The notes beneath the pieces are model-generated. The model was not told the origin of the DNA. It was given only the letters and a program-made list of their open reading frames with translations, and made no database searches. Below are positions 23,346 to 33,537 of a stretch of 64,000 nt of DNA, piece after piece (the stretch's first letter is position 1; each line of letters begins with the position of its first letter). The DNA is taken from contig BRXU01000039.1 in the NCBI GenBank assembly GCA_030267565.1, positions 310,001 through 374,000 of the forward strand. The letters run 5' to 3'. This DNA comes from Pleodorina starrii (taxonomy: Eukaryota > Chlorophyta > Chlorophyceae > Chlamydomonadales > Volvocaceae). Made by a program: the position numbers and the translations under genes.

Positions 23346-24278
23346 GTAAAAGATTACATTCTTTATTGCATGGTATATTTATTATAGGAACCCAACCTCG
23401 TATGAGTAAAAGCCAGTTTGGCAGTCTCCATGGACCGAGGCCGAGGTCAAACCAACACCTCTCGGCCCATAATTAATTCCAGAAGATTCATCGTTCCTTA
23501 AAGTGGAATTCTGACATGACGGCGTGAAATGAATCTTTGTTTCGGCAAGCAACCAACTATGTTTGCATTGCGAACATTCTTCCCGCGACCACACCACAGC
23601 AGCTCTGCTAGCCGGTCCGATCGTCTTGACGCATATTGCTATTACAAAGGTTGCAAGGAGCAAACTATGAGGGGCAAACTGTTGGTTGTTGGACGCCAAG
23701 CCGCCAATGCACGCATGATGCATGCAGCGGTCTTCTGCGGGCCGCCCAACAAGTCCAGTCGGCAACCTAGGGGATGGACTTCTACATTCCCTGTCCTAAT
23801 GTTAAAGCAGTCAAGCCTCCTCTATGGCGAATACCTCAGTAGCAAAGCCTGTGCACTCTCGTCGGCAACTGCACGTCGTCGCAACCCTCGCAAACAGTTC
23901 CGCTGTCCTTCTATTGGCAAGTCAGCCTGCGTGATGTGTAAATGATACACTCCATGTCTACTGTCAAGTAACTTCAGCCAATGCGCTGGCCGGAAGAGTT
24001 GCACAGTGCCGAGACGGCGCGCGATGCTAAACATGGGTCGGATTGCTGAAGCCGCAGGCATTTCAGATATAAAGCTCTGGCTGCCTATCAGCAGGAATGT
24101 CGACACTCTCACAGTTGACGCCCTCGCCGCCCTAGCACTCAACTTCACCCGTACGGATTTAGTGGGGCCCCGCCCTTTTTCCGGCTTCAAGGAAGCCGAC
24201 ACCAACCCCTTGTTTAATCCAGGAGGGGGCCGCTGCGCTGCGTGGGCGGTGCAGCGAGGCTGAGTGCAGCGGCTGGTG

Positions 24279-24347
24279 GGGTTATCCACGTATACGGTAG
24301 GCCGGTGCCCGTGAACGGTAAAAATACCGTAACAGAATAAGGCCGTC
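24279..24347 (+). repeat. Dispersed motif copy 3
   Basis: GGTTATCCACGTATACGG, then CCCGTGAACGGTAA, then GTAACAGAATAAGGCCG. Same order of blocks as copies 1 and 4. Confidence 0.7.
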
Positions 24348-26440
24348 GGCTGGTGGTGTGTTGGGGGAGGCGCGCCGGGATGGAGACTTTTTGCATACCC
24401 GTCCTCGCCGTACTTGTACGGCAATGTACACATGATGCACTGTGGTGTTACATGAATGATCCTTTTATTGAATAGAATCGCGTACGTTTCAAGCGGCCCC
24501 GCCGTGCTTGACCCGCCTACCTGCCGTACTCTGCAGTTGAAGACTGCGAGCGCGGGCGGGGCGAGCAGCGCCGGCGGGTTGTTTGAGCCCCTGACGCGTA
24601 CCGACCGACTCCAGTTTGCCCCCAGCTTGCCCCCAGATACCGACTCAACACACACGCACATGACACGGCCACGGTGCACATTCGTACCACAAAAACAACT
24701 GCCGTACTGCCGTACCACATATGACCAAAAAATCGTTTTTATGACAACGCACGCCTCCTTCCGATCCCAACACGGCCTGCCCCCGCCCGGGGCAACGGCA
24801 CCCCGGCGCCGGGGCCCAGCAACAAGCCATCCAAACGCCGACCCAGCCACCTGCTTGCACACCTAATGGATAGTGACACGGGGTTTGACAGGTTCTGACA
24901 GATGCGGTGTACCCGCGGCGCCTCTACGGGATCCGCCGTGCGGTTCCATCCGACTCCGCAGACGGCCGCGGGCTGATGCGCAGCCACCCAGCACTTAACG
25001 CCAAGGTCCGCCAACTGTACGCCAACAAACCCGTGATGATGATAATGATGATGATGATGACGATGATGTGTAATATACGAAACACGAGAACGCAGGGCCG
25101 CCGGTCGCGCCACAACGCGCCTCAAGGAATGAACATACGGTCACAGCACATTTCCCCCAGTACGAATACGGTGTGGACGAGTACGGTATGGAGTACGGCA
25201 GCGGGATGTGAGGCAGCAGAACGCAAAAGACGAAGCAGCGGCGCACGCCGTGCTACAGAAAGCAGTGTTGCCTGTTCTGGCGGTGCAGTGCACAAATTCG
25301 CCCAGGCGGAGACACGCACGCAAGTATGTTTCAGATACCCAACATATAAACCCCAAATGGTGAAATGGACTCAGTTGAGGGTCCGGAGAGCCCAGCGGGG
25401 CAAACACTAACCGGGAAATAAACAGCGCCAACCAAGCTGCGGCAGCTGTGGCGGGCGGCCCCCCCCGGGCGGTGCAACTCGACGATTGGGCGCCCGCCGG
25501 CATTTCATGAAAAGCAACACGAGCATGAAAGCGAGCCAGGTTTTTCGATTCTTTCCGCCCGTCCGGCCCTCCCACCACCGATCGCGCAGTGCCGTTGCTG
25601 GGCGCCGCTGTGCCAAACTAGAAACCTGGAAGATGTGGCGATTTGCGATGCTTGAAGATACCCGACCAGCGCAAGGGCAGGCCGGCCTAAGCGGGCCAGG
25701 CGGGGCGGTAGCGTCCACGTCATCAACAGCTCTGCCGGATTTCAAAACGGTTCCCCATTCGTCCACCCACAAACAGTGCCTGCTGTCCGCAGATCGGACA
25801 CCACTCCACGCCGCTCCGAAACCGCCGCTGCCGCAAAAGTCCAAGAGGTCCATTCCCGCTTCTGCCGCCTTTAGCTCCAAGCAGCAGCGGCCGTCTTCGG
25901 ATCCCCTGGCCCAGCAACAGGCCGTCAACAAATGCCGAACTAAAAAACATACGGATCGAAGAAGATCGGTAAAGGAGGGTCGCCGACAGCTGGCTCCAAA
26001 ACGGTGGAGGTATTACTGTAGCAAGACCCGTCGTCAAAAAAGGCAAGCTAGAATAGAAAATAAACTAAGAGCCTGATGTCGGGAACAATTTATGTACCGG
26101 CAGGCTCAAAGACCGCGGCAGCGCAACCACGACATGGGAGATGAAAGCAACCGCAAACGCCCGAACGTTTTTATTTATGGAACAGTTTTTAGTCCGCACT
26201 CTGGACTAAGTCGACGAACAAATTCGTGCAGGCTCTTCCCAGAGCACCTGCGACCGCCCAGGTCGAGCCATGAAGAAGCGCGAAGGCAAAAAGAAAGGCA
26301 CCCGACGCCGCAGGAGCCAGCGAAAAATTCCCGAATGTTCCGATAGTTCGAACGCGAACACCGATCCACCCGAACCCCGACACGGGGTAAATTGCATTCG
26401 AGCAGCTGCCGTGTGAAGCCGCGCAGCCCACAGCATGTGG

Positions 26441-26494
26441 GGGGTTATCCACGTATAGGCTGGAGCCCGTGAACGGTAACGTAACAGAAGAATT
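26441..26494 (+). repeat. Dispersed motif copy 4
   Basis: GGTTATCCACGTATAGG, then GAGCCCGTGAACGGTAA, then GTAACAGAAGAATTCCG. The most complete copy together with copy 3. Confidence 0.7.
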
Positions 26495-27390
26495 CCGTCT
26501 CATCTGCAGAAGAACAGCGAGGTAAGCTTGCAAAACAGCAGAGGACGCCTCCAATCCGACGGGTGGGGGGGCCTCCTCAAACCGACGACAGACAATGTTT
26601 AAGAGGGGGACAGGGACTGCATCGCGCCCGCAGGGCCGGCCGACGAGCGGGCGTCGGCGCGGCCGCACGGGAATGCGATGCGCCCGGTCGAAAAAACCCG
26701 ACCGCCCAGCCAAAAGGCTACGCTCACCACTCAGCACTCACCTGCAAGTGCGGCCCTTAACGCAAGGCACTTCAGTTGCCCATTTCACTTCACTCCTCCT
26801 CACAAGCCCCATAGCCCAGCCCAAGTACCCTCTCAGCTCCCCCCGCAGAAATCTCTGGAATCATCGCATATCCGCATTCCCGAACCACTCAACCAAATGT
26901 CGGACCCAGGCCCCCCGGGCAAGTCTGGTCTGCACTTCGCCAGCACAACGATTAATAGCATCGCTCGCTGCCACTCGCTGCTACAAGCAAGGCCAGGGTC
27001 AGCGCCCACTTCAAGTGCCCCTCTCATCGTGACTCATCATGTACTACACATCATCCGCAACAGCCTAGCACACCACAGTACCGTACCTCTCGCATTAGCG
27101 GCACCCGTCAAGCAGCTCTGCGCGACAGAAAACGTACCGCAAATGCGCACACTACCCGTGGATGGAGCCCAACCGCATCAGCAGTGCACACAGTTGTAAG
27201 CATACCCTCGTGCCGTACCGTACTGCATACCCATGATGCGGTACGGCATCCCACCACACCGCACATCGCCACGCGGTGGCCGTGCTGGGACGGTGCTGGC
27301 GGCAACGAACTCGGCGCGTGCGAAGGAACGTGCGAAGGAACGTGCGGCGCGGTGCTCCTCCAGAGGCATTAACCCCCCACACACGTCCCC

Positions 27391-27680
27391 CACGTCCTAC
27401 ACGCCCTAACACGTCCTAACACGCCCTAACACGCCCTGACACGCCCTAACACGCCCTGCCACGCCCTAACACGCCCTGACACGCCCTAACACGCCCTGAC
27501 ACGCCCTAACACGCCCTGACACGCCCTAACACGCCCTAACACGCCCTGACACGCCCTAACACGCCCTGCCACGCCCTAACACGCCCTGACACGCCCTAAC
27601 ACGCCCTGCCACGCCCTAACACGCCCTGACACGCCCTAACACGCCCTGACACGCCCTAACACGCCCTGACACGCCCTGAA
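27391..27680 (+). repeat. 10-bp minisatellite (ACGCCCTRAC)n
   Basis: About 29 units of ACGCCCTAAC or ACGCCCTGAC (some GCC), the A and G forms alternating to give a partial 20-bp period. It contains CCCTAA but not the algal telomere unit CCCTAAAA. Confidence 0.92.
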
Positions 27681-29759
27681 ACCCCATCTGACCACGGGAG
27701 CAACGAGGTCATGCCATCCATGGCACGGCCGCGCGGTGCACGGCCAGCGGGCTCTTCCCATCCAAAACTCCGTCACCCACCGGTCACCGCATAGATAAAA
27801 ACAGCAACAGCAACAGCAGAGCGCCGGGTAGGGTGTACCTCGAACGAACTGTGTGTCAACTGCTCGCGGCCGCCAGCGCGGAGGTACCTTAGAATATACT
27901 CTTGACAAATGTGGTGTGGGAGGAGGTCATCAAAAGTTCAAAACCCGGAGCCCGGGACCCTCCAACTGTCGGTCGAGCCCCTTAAGGTGGATTCACAACG
28001 TCCAGCCCATCAGCCAAAAAACCAGGTCCCGCAATAAGATTCTCGTCTCATCTTGCACGACCCTTTCAAAATCGCAGAAAGGTCCTCTGCAGCGCAACGC
28101 GTTGCCATGTTTCTGATTGCACCCGCTCTCGTCTCTGCTCTCACTCGGGTCACTCCGCTGTCCTCTCTCGATCTGGTCCGAGGCGTCGGCGCCGCCTCTT
28201 CTTGGGCGCCTCGGAATGAACCGCTCGGCGAATGAACCGCTCGGCGTACGTACGTCGTACAGCGACCATTCCTCAACTCGGGGGCAGCACACACGCCCTT
28301 CTCAACCCGCCGCCGCCGCCGCCGCCGCCCCGCGCATCGTGCGTCGTACGTACCCGTCCATAGTGCCGTACAAATACGGTGCGTGCAAATATTGGGCCGC
28401 TGGCAACTTCCGGTTGCGTTATCGAAGTGCAGTGAAGCACAACGTAAAGCACATACATACCCGGGGGAGGCAACGTGTTTTTTCTCTCCTTAGTCCCAAG
28501 TAACCGGCACGCACGCAGCACGCGACCCTCATGAACCGAGACCATCAACTGCCCTAAGCTGCAGGCACGCGCCGGCGCCCGGCGGGAAGGAAACGACTTT
28601 CGTGACCACGCGCAACACACTTGGAAGCTCCTAGGCACATACTTGACAAATGACCATCCTGGGGGAGATCGTGCCTCTTTTAGATTCGTGTCCTGACTTG
28701 GATGGCCCAGTTGCGTAATAAGCGAGGCCCGTCCTCCCTTACGTCACCAGACGCCCGTCGAGTACGGCACATGATCCCGCATTAGCAATTACGTAATCAC
28801 AGCCCTTCAACAATTCCCCACCAGCCATTACCCATCAACAAATGCCTCATCACCACTCATTAACAGTTATTATTACTACCCATCAAGGATTCCTCTCGCC
28901 ATTAACAGTTCCCCATCGCTCATCAACAATTTCCCAGTACCCATCCATCCATTTACCTTTCCCTAACACCCACCACCAATCTCCCATCATTCCACCACTC
29001 CTGCAGTCAGCGCGCCAAAGCAACCTGTAACGACCCTCCTTCTCCACCGTATTTAATTCCAACGGTCGCGCCCAAAATAAAGCAACTCGCACTGACAAGC
29101 TAACGCTTGGGCCTTTCTGAACCGTCGTCCGCGGCTCCAAGAATACGTAAGGTAGCTATTGCTGCTGCTGTTGCTGCTGCTGCAGCAGCAGCAGCAGCAG
29201 CCCCAGCGCTAGAGGCTAGACCCTCTGGAGCACATTTATGCTTCTGCCCCACTCTCCAGCCAATCTCAAACGCACCCACCGCAAGATCCAGATCCAGATC
29301 CCGCGAACTCAAAGCAACAGCCGCACAGGTGGCGTACTGCCATAAGAAAGTTAGTAACGTTCTTTTTAGTTCTTTAACACGTATCGTAAGGACACCGACA
29401 TTGCGCGAAAACGGCGGTCGGTCAGTGCGCCCAGACACGACACACCTAGGCTTGCTTGCTTGCGCGCCACCACGCACCTACCGCCGGCGGCGGACCGCGG
29501 GCCGCGGTGTATGTGCCGCGCTGTATACACCACATGGAGGCGAGGATGGCTAGCCGCCGAAGGCACCGAAAGAAACCCGCAGCGTCGGTGCTTCACCGAC
29601 AAACATGGACGCGGATGTGCCAGGGCCGCGTCCCTCCTACGATCTCATCCCCGCAACACATACACACCCCCTCCAATCTGCTCCGCCTTTGCTTGCGCCG
29701 CGTGTGGGCCAGCAAGCAATGGGCGCCAGGACCCAGCTCACTCGCCCCGGATGGTTTGT
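27681..29759. other. Region without a recognised gene
   Basis: Small features only: a GCC run at 28303-28329, imperfect CATTAACAGTT/CCCATCA repeats at 28820-28990, and a CTG/CAG tract at 29160-29200 that can fold back on itself. A minus-strand frame near 28000-28290 is not assignable to a family. Confidence 0.35.
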
Positions 29760-30757
29760 TTGAGGTGGCCAAGGCGCGCGCAGCGCTAGATTTTTGGCAG
29801 CGTGTGCGGGGGTTTGCGGAGCTAGACGTGCCAAGGCGGGGATGGGAGGGGGTAGGGCCTGACCATCCCATCCTGGCGGTGGTCAACGGCCACTTTCAGT
29901 GTGTGCAGCACGCAGGGATGGGTATGGAGGGAGAGGGAGGGGTCGTGGAGTGAGGGGATGAAGGGGCTTTAGGGGTGAGGGAGGGAACTTAGGGCGTCGA
30001 GGCAGGGAGGCGTGAGAGGAGGGGAGGTGGGGGGGTTCCTTTGGGTCCGAGAGGACTTAGGGTGCAGAGACCGCCGCGGGCTGCCTTTTGTAGGCGAGGG
30101 AGGTTTTAGGGAGCGGGTTTAGCGAGAGTGAGGCGAGTTGGCGAGGTGCCGCCTAGTGCGAACTATAGCTCCGTCACCTAGCCCGCTGCCGCAAGGCCCG
30201 CTCCCGACCTCCTGCCGCCTCGAGGCCAAGCGGAGCTCTGGAGCTCGGCCTCTAGGGGCCACCCCCCGGCCTCTCCGGGGCCGTCGTAGTAGGAGTAGTA
30301 GCAGGGGTAGGGCGCGCGCTGTCTTGGGTTCTCCTTTGGTGCTGACCGCCCACGAGCCGGACCAAGCTCGGGGCAGGTTCTCAGCGCTTTGTTTTCGCGC
30401 CTAGAGGAGCACCGCCAGCCGGTAGCAGGCCGGCCGGGCGCCCCGGCGCTGCAAGGACTTCAGGGCGGGCAGGACAGCGCGGGCGCCGCGTAGTGCGCCG
30501 GCGCGACTGCTGTTTGTGCGGACGAAGGGCCCAGCTGCCGTATAAGGCAGGCTGTGAGCTCAAGCTTTTGGGGAGCCGCTGCGCCGTACACCCGTATATG
30601 GGGTATACGACGCAGCCAGCTCTGCGTCGAGCAGGAGGGGGTAGCGGCCCCTCACGCCCTTCTCCCACCGCAAGGGGGAGAGTGCTTAGGCGGTCTTTCC
30701 GTCGGGGCTGGGTTAGCAGCCCCTGGCCAGCGTCAGGGCCCGGTCAGATACTGTAAC

Positions 30758-30789
<32 letters not shown>
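29760..30789 (+). mobile_element. LINE 'L', copy C: 5'-truncated 3' end
   Basis: From gaggtggccaagg at 29762 the sequence follows copy A (42342 onward) and copy B (48173 onward) with few differences. It covers the last ~64 codons of the ORF (stop near 29951), the ~800-bp 3' UTR, the terminal hairpin and the (AC)n tail at 30761-30789. The 5' junction is not in a CA tract, unlike the other copies. High identity to A and B indicates recent spread. Confidence 0.85.
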
Positions 30790-31690
30790 ACCACCACCAC
30801 CATTTATACCCCCATACTATGACGGTTGACCTGATCCACAACCGAGCCCAGGGCAGGCGTCACCGCCCTGTACACATCCGTACATCCGTACATCCGTACA
30901 ATTTCTTCTTCTGGTAAAAACATTGGATGGGGACGTGGGAGGGGGCGCCACATCGCCTGATTGAACAGCATTGAAACCGGCGCGGCATTTCCTCTCCCTC
31001 TTTCCTCCCCTCGACCGGGTCACTGCCGGTCACACGCAAGACAAGAAAAAGCCGCCGCAAAGTGCCCCGGTCGCCCCAGGGTGCAGCAGCGCAAGATGAG
31101 TTGAGCTGGCCCCCGCTGGCTCCGAAACCCTTCCTTCTGAAACCTCCCAGAGGTCTGCAGCGTGCAGCCCCCAAACAACGATAATAACGACAAGGAGGCA
31201 GCCCTGGCAGCAATTTCGCACCCGCCACGTGTACGCGCATGCACGTGTACGCGCATGCACGCACGGTGTGATCCTCTTTGTTGAGGTCCCTTGAAACGAC
31301 AAGAAACACGCTTCCAAGGTTCCAACCCCTCCTCAGTCAACATACCAAGACCGAAAGCCTACAACCACGTTCACGATGGATTGTTGAGCCCCACCAAGGA
31401 GTCCGGAGGAGTGCGGCGTGTGCAGGCCGTGCGAACAGCAAGGCGCCCCGAGCTTCCAATCGGCAGCCACAGGCAGGTTCCTTCGACAACCTGTGTGGCG
31501 GAAACCTCCTGCGTGGAAGGCTCTCAGATCCCTAATCAGATCCCAACTGAACCAGCCCACCAACCAAACCCGTGTGTGACTACGTCTACGTGAATATGAT
31601 GAATACTGAGCAGCGATCCGCAGTCGTGTTGCAGCGGTACTGGCCCCCCGCACCCAACCGCCAACCGTCAACCGTCAAATTTCCACCCAC
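30790..31690. other. Region between LINE copy C and the possible SBP-gene membrane exon
   Basis: No gene recognised. If the exon proposed at 31691-31788 is real, this stretch may contain further exons or the 3' UTR of the SBP gene. I could not define them. Confidence 0.3.
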
Positions 31691-31788
31691 CAACGGCACA
31701 CTCAAAGCCAAATTAGCAACAGCGATAACGGCGACGACAGCAACCCCAAACACCAGCACCAACACAAACAGCGGAATCCTTGCGGTGC
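31691..31788 (-). CDS. Possible membrane-spanning exon of the SBP-box gene
   Basis: On the minus strand a 98-bp segment is bordered by CGCACAG before and GTGGGT after. It reads TARIPLFVLVLVFGVAVV and continues AVIAVANLALSVPL, a clear hydrophobic helix. Large plant SPL1/SPL12 proteins have a C-terminal hydrophobic segment, so this could be a late exon of the SBP gene. The exons that would join it to 33538 were not found, so the link is inference. Confidence 0.3.
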
Positions 31789-32035
31789 CTGTGCGCTTTT
31801 CATGCCATGCCACGCAGGGGTGCTTTTGATCCCTGTCGCTTCCGTCTTCTCGCTGCCCGACCTGAATAAAAAAGATATGCGGGTGCCATGCCCCTATCCA
31901 TCCGAGCAATGATGCCAATGAAGCTGCAAGCACTGAACAGATTACTCAGCCGAGGCGCGGGCGCGTGACCCCCCCCCTTTACCCCTCTCTCTCCCTGTAT
32001 CGATGCCCCTCCACCCCCTCTCCCTCTGTTTCCCG

Positions 32036-32039
<4 letters not shown>

Positions 32040-32072
<33 letters not shown>
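32040..32072 (+). repeat. (CT)n microsatellite
   Basis: Uninterrupted CT run. Confidence 0.85.
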
Positions 32073-32080
<8 letters not shown>

Positions 32081-32406
32081 CTGCGCGGCAGTCGTCGGCT
32101 CATGAAAAAACACGCTTCGGAGCTCTTATTGTTTGTGTGTGAGGGTGACCGGCATGCGCCATAGGCGCCTGATGCCGTACTGCGTCGTACCGCCGTACGA
32201 CACCCATCACTGGATCCACCGTGCGGCCAGCGCGCACGTCTGGGGCAGTTGCCTGGGGGGGGGGGCGGTGGGGGAGGGCGCGCGATGCAGCGGCATGGCG
32301 CCGTCAGTCTCATCAGGTGAGAACGGTGTGTCCGAGTTCGAGGTTTGAGATTTGAGTGTGTGCACCTATGTATCTGTCTGTGTACGGTATCTGTCTGTGT
32401 ACGGTA

Positions 32407-32497
<91 letters not shown>

Positions 32498-32498
32498 C
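32407..32498 (+). repeat. (TCTG)n microsatellite
   Basis: About 22 perfect TCTG units preceded by two short copies of tctgtgtacggta. Confidence 0.92.
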
Positions 32499-32630
32499 AG
32501 ATCGATGGGAAAGGGTGATCAACATATCCCAAGTTCCCAACCCACGCCAGGAGTAATTGTGGTGTCAATTTGTTATTAACCTCCCCAACCCCCTCACCAC
32601 CCTGGGATATAATCTGGGATACACTAGCCT

Positions 32631-33372
32631 GGATAAGTCTAGGGTATTTTTCAGGTCGCGAGTGCACCCCAAGGCACTGCGGTCCCTAAATCTTCGACGC
32701 TCTATTGAATACTAGCCTCCCAGCTGGCATACGTGCCCTCTAGCGTGAGAACGTTATAGCCGTACAACTTTGCTCCGCGTAGAAGTAATGGGTTGGGCGG
32801 TATGTAAAGGTTAGCTTTTTTTGACCCTGTTAAAAGCGGGACTCTCTGTGGGGCCAACCACTTTTCGCATTTTTTTCTCGAGAGGCCGCCCCAGTCTTTG
32901 ATCTGACTATTGTCTTGTAGAGGGTGCCTCATGGTTATGAAGGGTACATGGGCTCCCTTGCTGGCTTGGAGGCTGCGTGGCGATACGACAGGCGACGCCT
33001 CACGGAAGCGGATTTTCGGGTAACCCTGAGTTACGGTCCCTCTCAGCCGCATACACGTTTAGCTTCGGGACCAGAAACTATACTACATGCAGGCTCGTGG
33101 TCCGTAGAACAGCACGTCGGCCCGGAAGTAGGCTGGATCGAGGGTGGCGGTCGGCACGACCCGGGCGCGCTGAGGTGCGCGGAACGGCTTTCCCTGCGTG
33201 GGGCAAGGTCTGGGTTCGGAGCCAAGAGCTCTCGTACCGAACGCTTCGTTATAGTTTGGCCATTATCCTCGGAGTCGCCATTGAGTTGGCTAGGTACGTG
33301 AGGTATAACGGCAATACATTGCAACGCATACAATAATCCCGAAACGCAACTACCACATCCCTAGACTTATCC
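32631..33372. mobile_element. Candidate short DNA element with 14-bp inverted ends
   Basis: GGATAAGTCTAGGG at 32631-32644 and its exact complement CCCTAGACTTATCC at 33359-33372 bound a 742-bp stretch of lower GC with no repeats and no recognised ORF. I see no clear target-site duplication outside the arms. It lies in or just after the SBP gene's exon 10. It may be a non-autonomous element, or the inverted repeat may be fortuitous. Confidence 0.35.
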
Positions 33373-33537
33373 GCCGGAGTGATATTATCTGGGACCGTGA
33401 GATGTACCTACTTCGCTGCATTTGAACCGCGTGCTGCCCCCGGCCCCCGCCCCCGCCCCGCCCCGGTCCTTCTTTAACACGGTACCCTCGCCCTGGGCCG
33501 TACATTGCCGTGATCCCAGGCTGCCGTACTCTCTTAC

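Larger units (their letters stand above)
23346..27390. other. Region without a recognised gene
   Basis: Base composition is lower in GC than in the genes. The longest open frames (minus 23822-24862, plus 25486-26076) have no recognised family, motif pattern or splice borders. Two copies of the dispersed motif lie at 24279 and 26441. An imperfect (GAT)n run is at 25035-25067. A gene cannot be excluded but I cannot support one. Confidence 0.35.

Noticed and set aside
23822..24862. 346-codon minus frame and the overlapping plus frame 24006-24263
   Set aside because: Neither shows a recognisable domain or splice borders, and both strands are open at once.
27391..27680. Telomeric repeat
   Set aside because: The unit is 10 bp with a CCCTAA core but not the CCCTAAAA unit expected in this group, and it is internal.
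33412..33433. A 22-bp micro-exon following SBP exon 10
   Set aside because: It has AG and GT borders and the right phase, but such a short segment is easily found by chance; left out of the model.
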